Positions 41,972 to 50,821 of a stretch of DNA of 64,000 bases are shown piece after piece (position 1 is the stretch's first letter; every line of letters begins with the position of its first letter). The stretch lies in the NCBI GenBank assembly GCA_045806965.1, contig JBJMIG010000004.1:62001-126000 (forward strand), written 5' to 3'. The stretch comes from DASYTH01 sp045806965 (GTDB lineage: Bacteria > Actinomycetota > Actinomycetes > Mycobacteriales > Pseudonocardiaceae). The notes beneath the pieces are model-generated. The model was not told the DNA's origin, made no database searches, and saw only the letters and a program-made list of their open reading frames with translations. The position numbers and the translations under genes are program-made.

Positions 41972-43114
41972 ATGGCCATCAACCGGTTGCGGTATCTCAT
42001 GCCCCGCCGCAGCCCGGCCAGCCCGGGTGCGGAACCACCGCTGGCTCCGGAACACTCGATGAACCCGGATCCGCATGCCGAACCCGTACCGGTGGAAGCC
42101 ACCGTGGTCAACAGCGCGGTCTACCGCGACGGGCACCGGATCGCCTCGCCCCCCACCCTGGCCGAGGCCCTGCGCAGCCTGCCCGACCAGACGAGCATGG
42201 CCTGGATCGGCTTGTACCGGCCGGCCGAGGATCAACTGTTGGCCGTGGCCGAGCAGTTCAGGCTGCACGAGCTGGCCGTCGAGGACGCCATCGTCGCCCA
42301 CCAGCGGCCCAAGCTGGAACGATACGGCGACACCCTGTTCGTGGTGCTGCACGCCGCCCGCTACGTCGACGAAACCGAGCAGGTCGACTTCGGTGAGCTG
42401 CACTTGTTCGTCGGGCGCGGGTTCGTGCTCACCGTCCGTCACGCCGAGGCCCCCGACCTTGGCGCTGTGCGGCGGCGCCTGGAAGCCGACCCCGAGCTGC
42501 TGCGTCTCGGGCCGGAGGCCGTGCTCTACGCCGTGCTCGACGCCGTGGTCGACGGCTACGCTCCGGTCGTCGCGGGGCTGCAGAACGACATCGACGAAAT
42601 CGAGGTCGAGGTGTTTCGCGGCGACCCCCGAGTGTCCAGACGCATCTACGAGCTGTCCCGCGAGGTGATCGAGTTCCAGCGGGCCACGCACCCGCTGTTG
42701 AGCATGCTCGCCGCTCTGGAAGCCGGGTTCACCAAATACGGCACCGACGAGGAGTTGCAGCGCTACCTGCGTGACGTCAGCGACCACGCCACCACCGTGG
42801 TCGAACGGGTCGACGACTTCCGCCAACTGCTGAGCAACATTCTCACCGTCAACGCCACCCTGGTCACCCAGGCCCAAAACGAGGAAATGCGAAACCTCAC
42901 CGAAGCCAGCTACGACCAGAACGAAGAAATCAAAAAGGTTTCCGCTTGGGCCGCCATCCTTTTCGCACCAACCCTCATCGGCACCGTCTATGGCATGAAC
43001 TTCGACCACATGCCCGAACTGCACTGGATCCTCGGCTATCCATTCGCCCTGGCCCTCATGCTGCTCACCTGTGTGAGCCTCTACAGCATTTTCAAACGCC
43101 GTGGCTGGCTATGA
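41972..43114 (+). CDS. corA: CorA magnesium/cobalt transporter
   Basis: 380 residues. A large cytosolic N-terminal domain (AWIGLYRP, HELAVEDA, RPKLERYGDTLFVVLH) is followed by a long helix. The C-terminal membrane helices hold the selectivity motif GTVYGMNFDHMPEL and a positive tail (FKRRGWL). CorA is a pentameric divalent-cation channel. GGGAGG precedes the start. Its end overlaps the convergent XRE gene by 23 bases. Confidence 0.96.
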   Translation: MAINRLRYLMPRRSPASPGAEPPLAPEHSMNPDPHAEPVPVEATVVNSAVYRDGHRIASPPTLAEALRSLPDQTSMAWIGLYRPAEDQLLAVAEQFRLHELAVEDAIVAHQRPKLERYGDTLFVVLHAARYVDETEQVDFGELHLFVGRGFVLTVRHAEAPDLGAVRRRLEADPELLRLGPEAVLYAVLDAVVDGYAPVVAGLQNDIDEIEVEVFRGDPRVSRRIYELSREVIEFQRATHPLLSMLAALEAGFTKYGTDEELQRYLRDVSDHATTVVERVDDFRQLLSNILTVNATLVTQAQNEEMRNLTEASYDQNEEIKKVSAWAAILFAPTLIGTVYGMNFDHMPELHWILGYPFALALMLLTCVSLYSIFKRRGWL

Positions 43115-43721
43115 TCGTTGGTGCGCCGCGGGCTGGGCGGTCCTGGTGACCGCGGCGGGCGTCGCGGTCGAAGATCCCAAGGGTCTCGGCCGGTCCGCCG
43201 GCAGCGCCGACGGCGTGCGGGAGCATCGTGGGAAATTCCGCGGCCTGGTTGGTTTCCAGGCGTAGCCGGCGGTTTCCCAGGAGCAGGGTCGCGGTGCCGG
43301 AGAGCACGACCAGCCATTCCCGGCCCGGGTGGGCGCGCAGGCGCGAGGGGTTGTCCGGGGGCGGGTGCACCAGGCGCTGCCGCACGACGGTGATGTCGGG
43401 ATCCGCTCGCACGCTCCAGCGCATCATCTGTTGGGCCGCGTCGTGGACCGGGTTGCTGACGACGTCCTCGGTGGCCGTCTCGACCAGTTGGTCCAGGGAG
43501 GTGCCAAGCGCGCGGGCGAGGACGACGAGTTGGTCAAGGGCGAGGCGTCGCGCTCCGGTCTCGATCCGGCTCAGCGTGGACGGGCTGAGCCGGGCCCGAT
43601 CGGCCAGCGCGTCGAGGGACCAGCCCTGGGCCACCCGCAGGGCACGGAGCCGCTTGCGCACGAGGCCGTCGAGATCGTCATCGGCTTGCGTCATAGGCAA
43701 GAAGGTATGCCAATTCGGCAT
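43092..43721 (-). CDS. XRE-family HTH-cupin regulator
   Basis: About 209 residues, or 200 from ATG 43694. The N-terminal HTH is RLRALRVAQGWSLDALADRARLSPSTLSRIETG, followed by a cupin domain with HPGREWLVVLSGTATLLLG and LPHAVGAAGG. XRE-cupin proteins sense small ligands and control detoxification genes. It is divergent from the thioredoxin-reductase-like gene, its likely target. Confidence 0.88.
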   Translation of the reverse strand: MPNWHTFLPMTQADDDLDGLVRKRLRALRVAQGWSLDALADRARLSPSTLSRIETGARRLALDQLVVLARALGTSLDQLVETATEDVVSNPVHDAAQQMMRWSVRADPDITVVRQRLVHPPPDNPSRLRAHPGREWLVVLSGTATLLLGNRRLRLETNQAAEFPTMLPHAVGAAGGPAETLGIFDRDARRGHQDRPARGAPTIIASHGV

Positions 43722-43789
43722 GGCGTGGGTAGCGTCGGCGGCAGCAGGCCCCCTGTCAGGGCCTACCGATACGAGGAGGGGTCACACCC

Positions 43790-44815
43790 ATGTCACCCGC
43801 CATGATCACCGGATTCGACGGTGCCGAACTACCCGACGAACTACCCGATACGACCGTCGACGCCGTGGTGATCGGCGGCGGTGCCGCCGGGCTGAGCGGC
43901 GCCCTGATGCTGGTCCGCTCCCGCCGCTCGGTCGTCGTGATCGACAGCGGGACTCCCCGCAACGCACCCGCCGATGGCGTGCACGGCCTGCTCGGCGCGG
44001 ACGGGATCCCGCCCGCCGAACTGCTGCGCGCCGGCCGGGCGGACGTCCGCCGCTACGGCGGACGGATCGTGGCCGGCGAGGTAACCTCCGCCGCCCACGG
44101 CGCCGCCTCCGTCGCGGGCGACCCCCGCTTCACCGTCACCCTGACCGGCGACCGCACCCTGCACGCGCGGCGGCTGCTCATCGCCACCGGGCTGCGTGAC
44201 CAACTGCCCGACGTTCCCGGCCTGGCCCGGCACTGGGGACACAGCGTGGTGCACTGCCCGTACTGCCACGGCTGGGAGGTACGTGACGAGCCCATCGGCG
44301 TGCTGGCCGTCGGCCCCGCCTCTGTCCACCATGCCCTGCTGTTCCGGCAGTTGACCGAGGACCTGACCTACTTCACCCACGACACCGGCTTGGACGACGA
44401 CACCCGGGCCCGCTTCGCCGCGCGCGGCATCCGGGTCGTGGACACCCGGGTCGCGCGGATCGAGTCCACCGAGGACGCCGTCACGGGTGTTCGGCTCTGC
44501 GACGGGCAGGTGGTGGCGCGCCGCGTCATCGCGGTGGCCACCAGCATGCTGGCCCGGACCGACGGGCTGGCCGCCCTCGACCTGCCGATGGAGGACCTCC
44601 CCCACGGCATGGGCCGGCGCTTCGTCACCGGCCCGGCGGGCACCACCGCGGTCCCGGGCGTCTGGGTGGCCGGCAACGCCACCGACCTGACCGCCCAGGT
44701 CGGCGCGGCCGGCGCAGCGGGTGCCCTGGCCGGGGCGCACATCAACGCAGACCTGGTCACCGCCGACACCGACGCGGCCCTCGCCGCCGCACGCCGCGGC
44801 GAGACCGCCGCCTGA
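43790..44815 (+). CDS. NAD(P)/FAD-dependent oxidoreductase, thioredoxin-reductase-like
   Basis: 341 residues. FAD-binding AVVIGGGAAGLSGAL is followed by the redox-active pair CPYC in SVVHCPYCHGWEV near residue 158, a degenerate NAD-binding loop (GVLAVGPASVHHALL) and the C-terminal FAD motif VWVAGNATD. It differs from true TrxB in the weak NAD-binding loop and has a long N-terminus. It is divergent from an XRE-cupin regulator, suggesting induction by oxidants or an antibiotic-like ligand. Confidence 0.87.
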   Translation: MSPAMITGFDGAELPDELPDTTVDAVVIGGGAAGLSGALMLVRSRRSVVVIDSGTPRNAPADGVHGLLGADGIPPAELLRAGRADVRRYGGRIVAGEVTSAAHGAASVAGDPRFTVTLTGDRTLHARRLLIATGLRDQLPDVPGLARHWGHSVVHCPYCHGWEVRDEPIGVLAVGPASVHHALLFRQLTEDLTYFTHDTGLDDDTRARFAARGIRVVDTRVARIESTEDAVTGVRLCDGQVVARRVIAVATSMLARTDGLAALDLPMEDLPHGMGRRFVTGPAGTTAVPGVWVAGNATDLTAQVGAAGAAGALAGAHINADLVTADTDAALAAARRGETAA

Positions 44816-44836
44816 GCCGCGCCGTACCCTGCTGCC

Positions 44837-45259
44837 ATGCCGGCTGGATCACGACGGGCGCGGGTAGCGGACGTCCACGAACTGGCGTTGGGCATGCCCC
44901 ATGTCACGGTCGTCCACGGCTCCGGCGACAACCCGGTCTACCAGGTGGGCCACAAGTCGTTCGTGTTCTTCCGCAATCCCCGCCCCGATGCCGTCGATCC
45001 CGAAACGGGCGAACGCTACCCGGACGTGATCGTGTTCTGGGTGCCATCCGAGTCCGACAAGCAGGCCCTCGTCCAGGACCAGCGCTCACCCTTCTTCACC
45101 ACAACGCACTTCGACGGCCACCTGTCGGTACTGGTCCGGGCCAGCCGAATCGGCGAGCTCACCCTGCGGGAACTGACCGAAGTCGTCCAGGACGCGTGGC
45201 TGTCCCGAGCCTCACCGACCAGGGCTGCCGCCTGGCGCACGGCCCGGCCAGCGCACTGA
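44837..45259 (+). CDS. MmcQ/YjbR-family protein
   Basis: 140 residues with the MmcQ fold: ELALGMPHVTVVHGSGDNPVYQVGHKSFVFFR, VIVFWVPSESDKQALV and the final LTLRELTEVVQDAWLSRA helix. The family is called DNA-binding but its role is unclear. Twenty bases separate it from the preceding gene, so co-transcription is possible. Confidence 0.85.
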   Translation: MPAGSRRARVADVHELALGMPHVTVVHGSGDNPVYQVGHKSFVFFRNPRPDAVDPETGERYPDVIVFWVPSESDKQALVQDQRSPFFTTTHFDGHLSVLVRASRIGELTLRELTEVVQDAWLSRASPTRAAAWRTARPAH

Positions 45260-45334
45260 CCAGACCCGGTACCGCGGTTCGATCCGTAGCATCCGCCTGG
45301 CCCAACCCGACGACCAGTCCCACGAACCGCGCCA

Positions 45335-46273
45335 TCAGTCCGGGCGCGACTCCCGGGACGCGTGGTCCCAGCGGTGCGGGTCGGTCTCCAGCGCCCCACG
45401 GTCCCAGCCGGCAAGGTCGGCGGCGGCGGCATAGGTGGTCCGCAAGAACTCGGTGAGGACCGCGTCGGGGTCGCCGGAGCCGGCGACCGCCTCATACGGC
45501 AGCACGTGCTCGCCGCTGGTGTAGTGCGCCGTGGCCGGACGAACCGAACTCGTGGCGTAGCCGGACGGTTCGGGGTAGGCGTAGGCGTAGAACCCGCCCT
45601 CTTCGCCGCCGCCGGGCCAGAACCCGCAACTGGCCAACTCGTGCGAGTAGCCCTCCAGCATCACCTCGGCCGGGCAGTTGGGTGCGCCGCCGGGGTGGGG
45701 TGGGGCGACCCGCCCGGAGAATCGGGTGCAGGCCAGGTCCATGGCGCCCCAGTAGAAGTGCACCGGACTGACCTTGCCGGCGAACCCGGCCCGGAACCGG
45801 CTGATCACCCGGTGCGCCTGCACCAGTTGCCGCCAGAACAACTGTGCCGCGCGGGGATCGTAGGAACGGTGCCGGTCGTCCTCGGCGAACGGGATGGCCG
45901 ACTCAACTTCGTTCGGCGCGGCGTGGATCCGGGTCGGGACGCCCAACCCGGTCAGCGCGTGCATGGTTTCGGTGTAGAACTGGGCCACCGGCTTGGCCGC
46001 CAAGGCCACCGCGGCGCGGCGGTCGTCGCTGGTGCGGATGTAGAGGTGGTGGTCGAGGAAGTCGAACTCGATGTCGAACCCGCCGTCCCGGTACGGGATC
46101 ATCGACGTGGTCAGTCCGCGCGCACCGACGTAGAGGGTGACGTGCCACCAGTGGTTGACCATCGGCGCGTAGGCCATGCGGACCTTGCCGACGATCTGGG
46201 TCCACATGTGCAACGTGTCTTTCGTGTCGGCCCAGTCGGCGAGCCGCAGCCGCGGCCATGCCGGGCCGTTCAT
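45335..46273 (-). CDS. DUF5996-family protein
   Basis: 312 residues from ATG 46273, which overlaps the UBP gene stop in ATGA. It contains WADTKDTLHMWTQIVGKVRMA, VNHWWHVTLYV, FDFLDHHLYI and VHFYWGAMDLACTRFSGR, the signature of DUF5996. It is rich in Trp and His, but no reaction is known. It ends an apparent NAD kinase-UBP-DUF5996 operon. Confidence 0.87.
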   Translation of the reverse strand: MNGPAWPRLRLADWADTKDTLHMWTQIVGKVRMAYAPMVNHWWHVTLYVGARGLTTSMIPYRDGGFDIEFDFLDHHLYIRTSDDRRAAVALAAKPVAQFYTETMHALTGLGVPTRIHAAPNEVESAIPFAEDDRHRSYDPRAAQLFWRQLVQAHRVISRFRAGFAGKVSPVHFYWGAMDLACTRFSGRVAPPHPGGAPNCPAEVMLEGYSHELASCGFWPGGGEEGGFYAYAYPEPSGYATSSVRPATAHYTSGEHVLPYEAVAGSGDPDAVLTEFLRTTYAAAADLAGWDRGALETDPHRWDHASRESRPD

Positions 46274-46548
46274 TTGCCGGCGACCACGAACATCAGGTTG
46301 TCGATGTAGCACCAGCTCCACTGCTCGCCGGGTTCGGCGGAGCGGACGATCGGATGCCCGGTGCTGCCGGCGTGGGCGGAGGCGTGCTGGTTGGGTGAGC
46401 TGTCACAGCAGCCGATTCGGCCGCAGGACTGGCACATCCGCAGATGTACCCACCGCCCTCCGCTGGCCAGGCAGTCCGCGCACCCGGCGACCGGGTTGGG
46501 CAGTTCGGTGGCCTGGATGGCATCCAGGTGCGTGCAGGTCGCGGTCAT
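46270..46548 (-). CDS. UBP-type zinc-finger protein
   Basis: 92 residues with Cys/His spacing of the ubiquitin-protease zinc finger: CTHLDAI, CADCLASGGRWVHLRMC, GCCDSSPNQHASAHAGSTGHP and WSWCYIDNLMFVV. In bacteria these standalone fingers have no proven role, and no ubiquitin system is visible here. GGAGG lies upstream. It is coupled to the DUF5996 gene. Confidence 0.88.
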   Translation of the reverse strand: MTATCTHLDAIQATELPNPVAGCADCLASGGRWVHLRMCQSCGRIGCCDSSPNQHASAHAGSTGHPIVRSAEPGEQWSWCYIDNLMFVVAGK

Positions 46549-46573
46549 GGATCGATACCTCCAACAGAACTGG

Positions 46574-47446
46574 TCAGGAGCCGTCGGGTCCGGCGGGTGG
46601 GATCTCCGGGGAGTCGGTCAGCCGCAGTTTGCGGCGGGCGCGTTGGTAGAAGGTGGTGCGGCCCAAGCGCACGACATGCGCGGCGTTGGGGCGGGCGCGC
46701 AACTCGACGCAGTCGCCCGGCTCGACGTAGCCGGCGATCTGCCCGTCCACCTCAACGGCCAGCCGTCCGCTGGTGGGCAGGATGTCCAGGGTGACCATGT
46801 CGTGCACGGACAGCACCACGCCGCGGCCGTAGGCCGAATGCGGCGCGGCGGGGGTGACCAGCAGGGCTTCCACGGCCGGGCTGGTGATCGGCCCACCGGC
46901 GGAGAAGCTGTAGGCGGTGGAGCCGGTCGGAGTTGCCACGATGACCGCGTCGGCGGCATAGCTGACGAACGGATGCCCGCCGACGCCGACCGCGACCGCC
47001 GCGCTCCCCTCACCCGGGATCCGAACCACGGCAACATCATTGAACGCGGTCACCGTCCGGCCACCGAACACCGCGTCCACGGCCAGCCGCGGTTCGACCG
47101 TGAACCGATGACCGTCGATGGCCGACAACGCACCCGGCAGGTCCGGGACGTCGACCTCGGCCAGAAACCCGAGCTTGCCAAGGTTCACCCCCAGCACCGG
47201 AGCGCGCTGCCGGTCCGCCATTCGCATGGCTCGCAACATCGTGCCGTCCCCACCAAGACTGACCAGCAGGTCCGCCCGGTGGCCCAGGTCACTCGCCGGC
47301 ACCGCGACCGCCGAGCAGTCCAACCGGTCGATCTCCTCGTCGATACCCAGGATCTCGATCCCGCGACCGGTCCCCCACTCCAGCACCTGCGCCACCGCCC
47401 GCGCCGAGTCCCGCCTCGGGTGCAGCACCAGACCCACCGCGTGCAT
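46574..47446 (-). CDS. nadK: NAD kinase
   Basis: 290 residues from ATG 47446 (the upstream in-frame extension is non-homologous). The GGDGT motif in LLVSLGGDGTMLRAM, GVNLGKLGFLAEV, and VATPTGSTAYSFSAGGPI for NAD binding are all present. It phosphorylates NAD to NADP. It lies 25 bases before the UBP gene on the same strand. A second housekeeping NAD kinase may exist elsewhere. Confidence 0.92.
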   Translation of the reverse strand: MHAVGLVLHPRRDSARAVAQVLEWGTGRGIEILGIDEEIDRLDCSAVAVPASDLGHRADLLVSLGGDGTMLRAMRMADRQRAPVLGVNLGKLGFLAEVDVPDLPGALSAIDGHRFTVEPRLAVDAVFGGRTVTAFNDVAVVRIPGEGSAAVAVGVGGHPFVSYAADAVIVATPTGSTAYSFSAGGPITSPAVEALLVTPAAPHSAYGRGVVLSVHDMVTLDILPTSGRLAVEVDGQIAGYVEPGDCVELRARPNAAHVVRLGRTTFYQRARRKLRLTDSPEIPPAGPDGS

Positions 47447-47580
47447 CAGCAGACCCGGTTCCACGCCGTCATAACGCCGAGTCTGCTCGCGCCGAACCGC
47501 CCGCGCGACCCCGGCGCGCGGCCACCCACCGCCCGACCGGGCCGGCAAGCGTACCGACGAACCTGGGTTGCGGCTGCCAA

Positions 47581-48390
47581 TCAGGCGTGCGCGCCGGACA
47601 TCTCCCAGGGCACCTGCGGGAGGACCTCCCCGGTCTCGAGCAGTGACTTGAGGTTCGCCAGCACGGCCGGCCAGCCGTGCGAAACAGCGTTCAGCGCCGC
47701 CTGGTCGGCGAGACTCTCGTGGGTCACGGTGAGCCGAACGATGTCGTGGTGCGGTTCGACGAGAAACGTGACGACCGACGATGTTCCTGCCGCTTCACGG
47801 TCCGCGGCGTCCTCGAAGGTGACGACCAGGCGGGTCGGCGGGTCGGCCTCGATCACTCGACCGACGACGTCGACGACACCGGAGCCGTCGATGCGTCGGT
47901 GCTCCCAGGTCGAGCCCGGCTGCCAGTCCGAAACGTTGGCGTGTCCCCAATAGCGCGCCGTCAGATCTGCCTCGGTCAGGGCTTGCCATGCCTGCTCGGC
48001 GCTGGCTCGGATGTAGGTGACATACACGTAGGTCGGCACGGACCTGGTTTCGTCGGTCATCGCGTACTCCTCTGCCTGGGTCTTGATGACATTCATCGCT
48101 CGCAGACGGGGCTTGTCGAACCCCGAGATCCAGCGCTGCTCGATCTCGTGGATCGGCGCCGGGTTGAGGTAGTGCAGCCGTTCCCGTCCACGGCGCACCA
48201 CGGTCACGAGGTTGGCCTGCCCGAGAACGTCGAGATGCTGGGTCGCCGACTGGCGCGCCATGTCCAGGCGTTCGCACAGCTCGCGCAGCGTCTGACCGTT
48301 GTGCTCGCGCAGCCGGTCGAGCAGGAGCCGCCGGGTTGGGTCGGCCAGCGCCTTGAAAACCAGGTCCACTGCTCGTGCCTCGAGACTCAC
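47581..48390 (-). CDS. ArsR HTH fused to SRPBCC (AHSA1-like) domain
   Basis: 269 residues. The N-terminal ArsR winged helix is VFKALADPTRRLLLDRLREH, LRELCERLDMARQSATQHLDVL and RGRERLHYLNP. The C-terminal AHSA1/START-like domain has YIRASAEQAWQALTEADLTARYWG and RVIEADPPTRLVVTFED. The two are usually separate neighbouring genes, so this is a fusion. The domain may bind the regulator's own ligand. Confidence 0.87.
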   Translation of the reverse strand: MSLEARAVDLVFKALADPTRRLLLDRLREHNGQTLRELCERLDMARQSATQHLDVLGQANLVTVVRRGRERLHYLNPAPIHEIEQRWISGFDKPRLRAMNVIKTQAEEYAMTDETRSVPTYVYVTYIRASAEQAWQALTEADLTARYWGHANVSDWQPGSTWEHRRIDGSGVVDVVGRVIEADPPTRLVVTFEDAADREAAGTSSVVTFLVEPHHDIVRLTVTHESLADQAALNAVSHGWPAVLANLKSLLETGEVLPQVPWEMSGAHA

Positions 48391-48396
48391 CTGCCC

Positions 48397-48422
48397 ATTA
48401 TGCAGGCAATCGCCTGCCTAAT
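48397..48422. promoter_or_regulatory. Inverted-repeat operator upstream of the ArsR-SRPBCC gene
   Basis: GCAGGC (48402-48407), AATC, GCCTGC (48412-48417) lie within ATTATGCAGGC...TAAT. This AT-flanked inverted repeat begins 6 bases upstream of the gene start and is a plausible ArsR-type autoregulatory operator. Confidence 0.55.
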
Positions 48423-48423
48423 G

Positions 48424-49806
48424 TCAAGCTGGACTCGAGGGGCCAGGCGGACCGATCGCCGCGGACCGGCTCAAACCGGCGTTCCTCATGGGAAGTGCCC
48501 ACCAGGTGTCCATGCGCGGGACCGGAGCCGCGTTCCGCCCGTCCCGCACGACCCGGCTGACCCGGAAGAGGAATGCCGCGATACCGGCCGCTCCCTGCAT
48601 CCAGCCGACACCCGGCGGTAGGAGTGGCTCCGGTTCCCGGTGTTCGATGAACCGCCAGTACGCGCGGGAGCCGTCCAGCACGGCGCGCTCAACCAGGGTG
48701 TCGGCCAGCCGCAGCGCGAACTCGAGGTCGTCCTCGTTGCCTGCGCGCTGCCAGGAGTCCAGGAACACCTCGCCAACGCCGGCCGTACCGCAGCAGCGGC
48801 CGTCGTTGTCCCAGAAGCCGGGGTGCAGGCGGGCGGGCAAGCCGGAGGTGCGGACGCTGTGCAGGCACCTGCGATGCCACACCAGCGGGGGCTCACCGGC
48901 GACGTCGTCGACGCCTGCGAGGTCAAGAGCCAGGAACAACAGCGAGGTGCCGGTGGGCCCTTGGCACCAGGTGTAGGTGACGGCATCGCTGTCCGGGTTG
49001 CGGGGAACGGTGCGAGGCACGACGAAGCCCCGGCCTACCGGGTGGCCGAGCGTCACCAGGTGTGCCGCACCTTGCGCCGCGGCACGGGTCAGGTCCGGGC
49101 GGTCGAGCTCGGTGCCGGCCAGCGCGAGCGTCGCCGCGATGCCCGCCAGGCCGTGCGAAAAGTTGGGCATCTGCCTGGCCGGTTCGGCATGGAACCGGTG
49201 TGGCACCCAATGCCAGTTGACGCCGGTCGGCACCTGCTCCAGCTCGGCGATGAGCACATCGGCGGCCTGCCCACCCAGTTCGCCGGCGTCCGGCACACCC
49301 GTGCGTCGGGCCCACAACGCGGCCAGCAGGACTCCGGCCGTGCCAAGGACGACGTCGCTGACGCGGGCGCCGGGCAGAAAACGCGGTGGTCCGACGGCCG
49401 TCTGCGGCCAGCCGTCCGACCTGCGCAGCGCCATGAGCCGGTGCACGGCGTCTTCGGTCCCGGGAACCCCGAGCGCGGTGAGAACGCCGATCGTGCTGAC
49501 CAGCCCGTCGAAAAAGCTGTAGTCGATCTCGGTGGCGATGCGTCCGCCCACCCGTTCGGCGATCGCGGCCGCGACCGTGCGCTCTTCGGCGGTCCACCGG
49601 CGATCGAGACGGATCTCCGCCAACACATGGGCCAGCCCACCCACCCCGCTGTGCATACCGTCGCGATAGTCCGGAACCTCCGAGATTTCGGGCTCCACCA
49701 CCGATTCAGGGATCCACGGCCCATCGGACCAACGCACCTGATCCAACACCCAGCGCCACGCGGCGTCGGCCACACCGCGATAGGTCTGCGCGGTACGCGA
49801 GGTCAT
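48424..49806 (-). CDS. LanC-like cyclase/thiol-adding enzyme with CCG zinc motif
   Basis: 460 residues of an (alpha/alpha)6 LanC barrel: DYRDGMHSGVGGLAHV, NFSHGLAGIAA, the first zinc Cys in TYTWCQGPTGTS and GRCCGTAGVGEVFLDSW near residue 345, then WMQGAAGIAAFL. The usual CHG motif is CCG, giving a three-cysteine zinc site as in promiscuous ProcM-type lanthionine synthetases. No precursor peptide or dehydratase gene is nearby. ATG 49806 overlaps the MerR stop (ATGA). It may add a thiol, possibly mycothiol, to dehydroamino acids. Confidence 0.83.
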   Translation of the reverse strand: MTSRTAQTYRGVADAAWRWVLDQVRWSDGPWIPESVVEPEISEVPDYRDGMHSGVGGLAHVLAEIRLDRRWTAEERTVAAAIAERVGGRIATEIDYSFFDGLVSTIGVLTALGVPGTEDAVHRLMALRRSDGWPQTAVGPPRFLPGARVSDVVLGTAGVLLAALWARRTGVPDAGELGGQAADVLIAELEQVPTGVNWHWVPHRFHAEPARQMPNFSHGLAGIAATLALAGTELDRPDLTRAAAQGAAHLVTLGHPVGRGFVVPRTVPRNPDSDAVTYTWCQGPTGTSLLFLALDLAGVDDVAGEPPLVWHRRCLHSVRTSGLPARLHPGFWDNDGRCCGTAGVGEVFLDSWQRAGNEDDLEFALRLADTLVERAVLDGSRAYWRFIEHREPEPLLPPGVGWMQGAAGIAAFLFRVSRVVRDGRNAAPVPRMDTWWALPMRNAGLSRSAAIGPPGPSSPA

Positions 49807-50777
49807 CCGTCGATGATGACATCGGTTCTCGCCACCGCTGTTTGACCGGTGACCGCGGCGGACGAGGAAGGTCGGCCGACCGAGCGGTCCAGGGCGTCGA
49901 GCAGCCAGATGTGTGTGACTCCGACCGGCGCGAGGCCGCCGGTGATCTCGCCGGCGAGGTGCCAGTAGCGGCGCAACCGGGGGTGCCGGTCGGCGGCGGT
50001 GCGCCGGTTCAGGGCGCGCCGGAACTCCGCGGTGTCGCGGGCACCGAGCGCGGCGGCGTGTGCGGCGACGAAATGGTCGAGTGCCGGTCCCGGCTGCGGT
50101 CGAGCCCCGGCCGCCACCTGGGGGAACGCCAGTTCACCTGCCGCGCCGACGGCGGCGTGCAGCGCTGCGAGGTCGGCGATCCGGTCGTGGTCGACGAGCG
50201 TGCTGGCCCGCAACTGGGTGGCGAGTGCCCGGTCGGCGGCGAGCAGCACCAGCTCGGCGTACGCGACGACCTGCGCCGGGGTCGGCAGCTCCGGCGGCGG
50301 CGGCGCGCTGATGTCGAGGAACATGCGGGCCGTGTCCGGCGGGATCGGTGCGGTGGTCATCGGGCGCCAGAGGCGGACGAGGGTGTCCTGCGCGGCCGAC
50401 CCGTCCTGCACGGCGGACAGCAGTTCGAGCCGGCCGAGGCGATCGGCGGGTGGCGCCTCCTCGACCGCGCGGAGCATCGAGCGGCGCCACGCCAGCGTGG
50501 CCACCTCGGCGTCGAGCGCGGCCCGCTCGGCGGCCACGGCGTCGGTGAGAGAACGCCGGCCGGCAAGGACCTCGGTGATCGACCGCAGGCCCAACCCGAG
50601 TCCGCGCAACCGCCGGATCAGGCTCAGCCGGTCGACCGTGGCCGGGTCGAACCGGCGGTGCCCGCCGACGCTGCGGGTGGGCTCCAGCAGTCCCTCGTCG
50701 CAGTAGAAGCGGATCGTGCGGACGGGCAGACCGGTCTGCCGGGCCAGGTCGCCGATCCCGAGTGTGTCCCGGGTCAC
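49803..50777 (-). CDS. MerR-family regulator with large C-terminal domain
   Basis: 324 residues from GTG 50777. The MerR HTH reads IGDLARQTGLPVRTIRFYCDEGLLEP, GGHRRFDPATVDRLSLIRRLRGLGLGLRSI. About 200 extra C-terminal residues, helical and Ala-rich, may sense a ligand. It is co-transcribed with the LanC-like gene and divergent from the MDMPI gene, whose promoter contains a MerR-like dyad between distantly spaced -35 and -10 boxes. Confidence 0.88.
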   Translation of the reverse strand: MTRDTLGIGDLARQTGLPVRTIRFYCDEGLLEPTRSVGGHRRFDPATVDRLSLIRRLRGLGLGLRSITEVLAGRRSLTDAVAAERAALDAEVATLAWRRSMLRAVEEAPPADRLGRLELLSAVQDGSAAQDTLVRLWRPMTTAPIPPDTARMFLDISAPPPPELPTPAQVVAYAELVLLAADRALATQLRASTLVDHDRIADLAALHAAVGAAGELAFPQVAAGARPQPGPALDHFVAAHAAALGARDTAEFRRALNRRTAADRHPRLRRYWHLAGEITGGLAPVGVTHIWLLDALDRSVGRPSSSAAVTGQTAVARTDVIIDG

Positions 50778-50783
50778 TGTCGG

Positions 50784-50815
50784 TTGAACCTCCAGCCGAG
50801 TGGAGTTCCTACGGT
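50784..50815 (+). promoter_or_regulatory. MerR-type promoter of the MDMPI gene with dyad in the spacer
   Basis: TTGAAC (50784-50789) and TACGGT (50810-50815) are separated by 20 bases containing the dyad ACCTCCA-N6-TGGAGTT (50788-50807). Long spacers with such dyads are the hallmark of MerR-activated promoters. ATG 50822 is six bases after the -10, so the mRNA would be leaderless. Confidence 0.55.
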
Positions 50816-50821
50816 AGGGCC

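Noticed and set aside
48300..50800. Lanthipeptide precursor near the LanC-like gene
   Set aside because: No small Ser/Thr/Cys-rich frame with a start was found between the genes, and no dehydratase gene is present.
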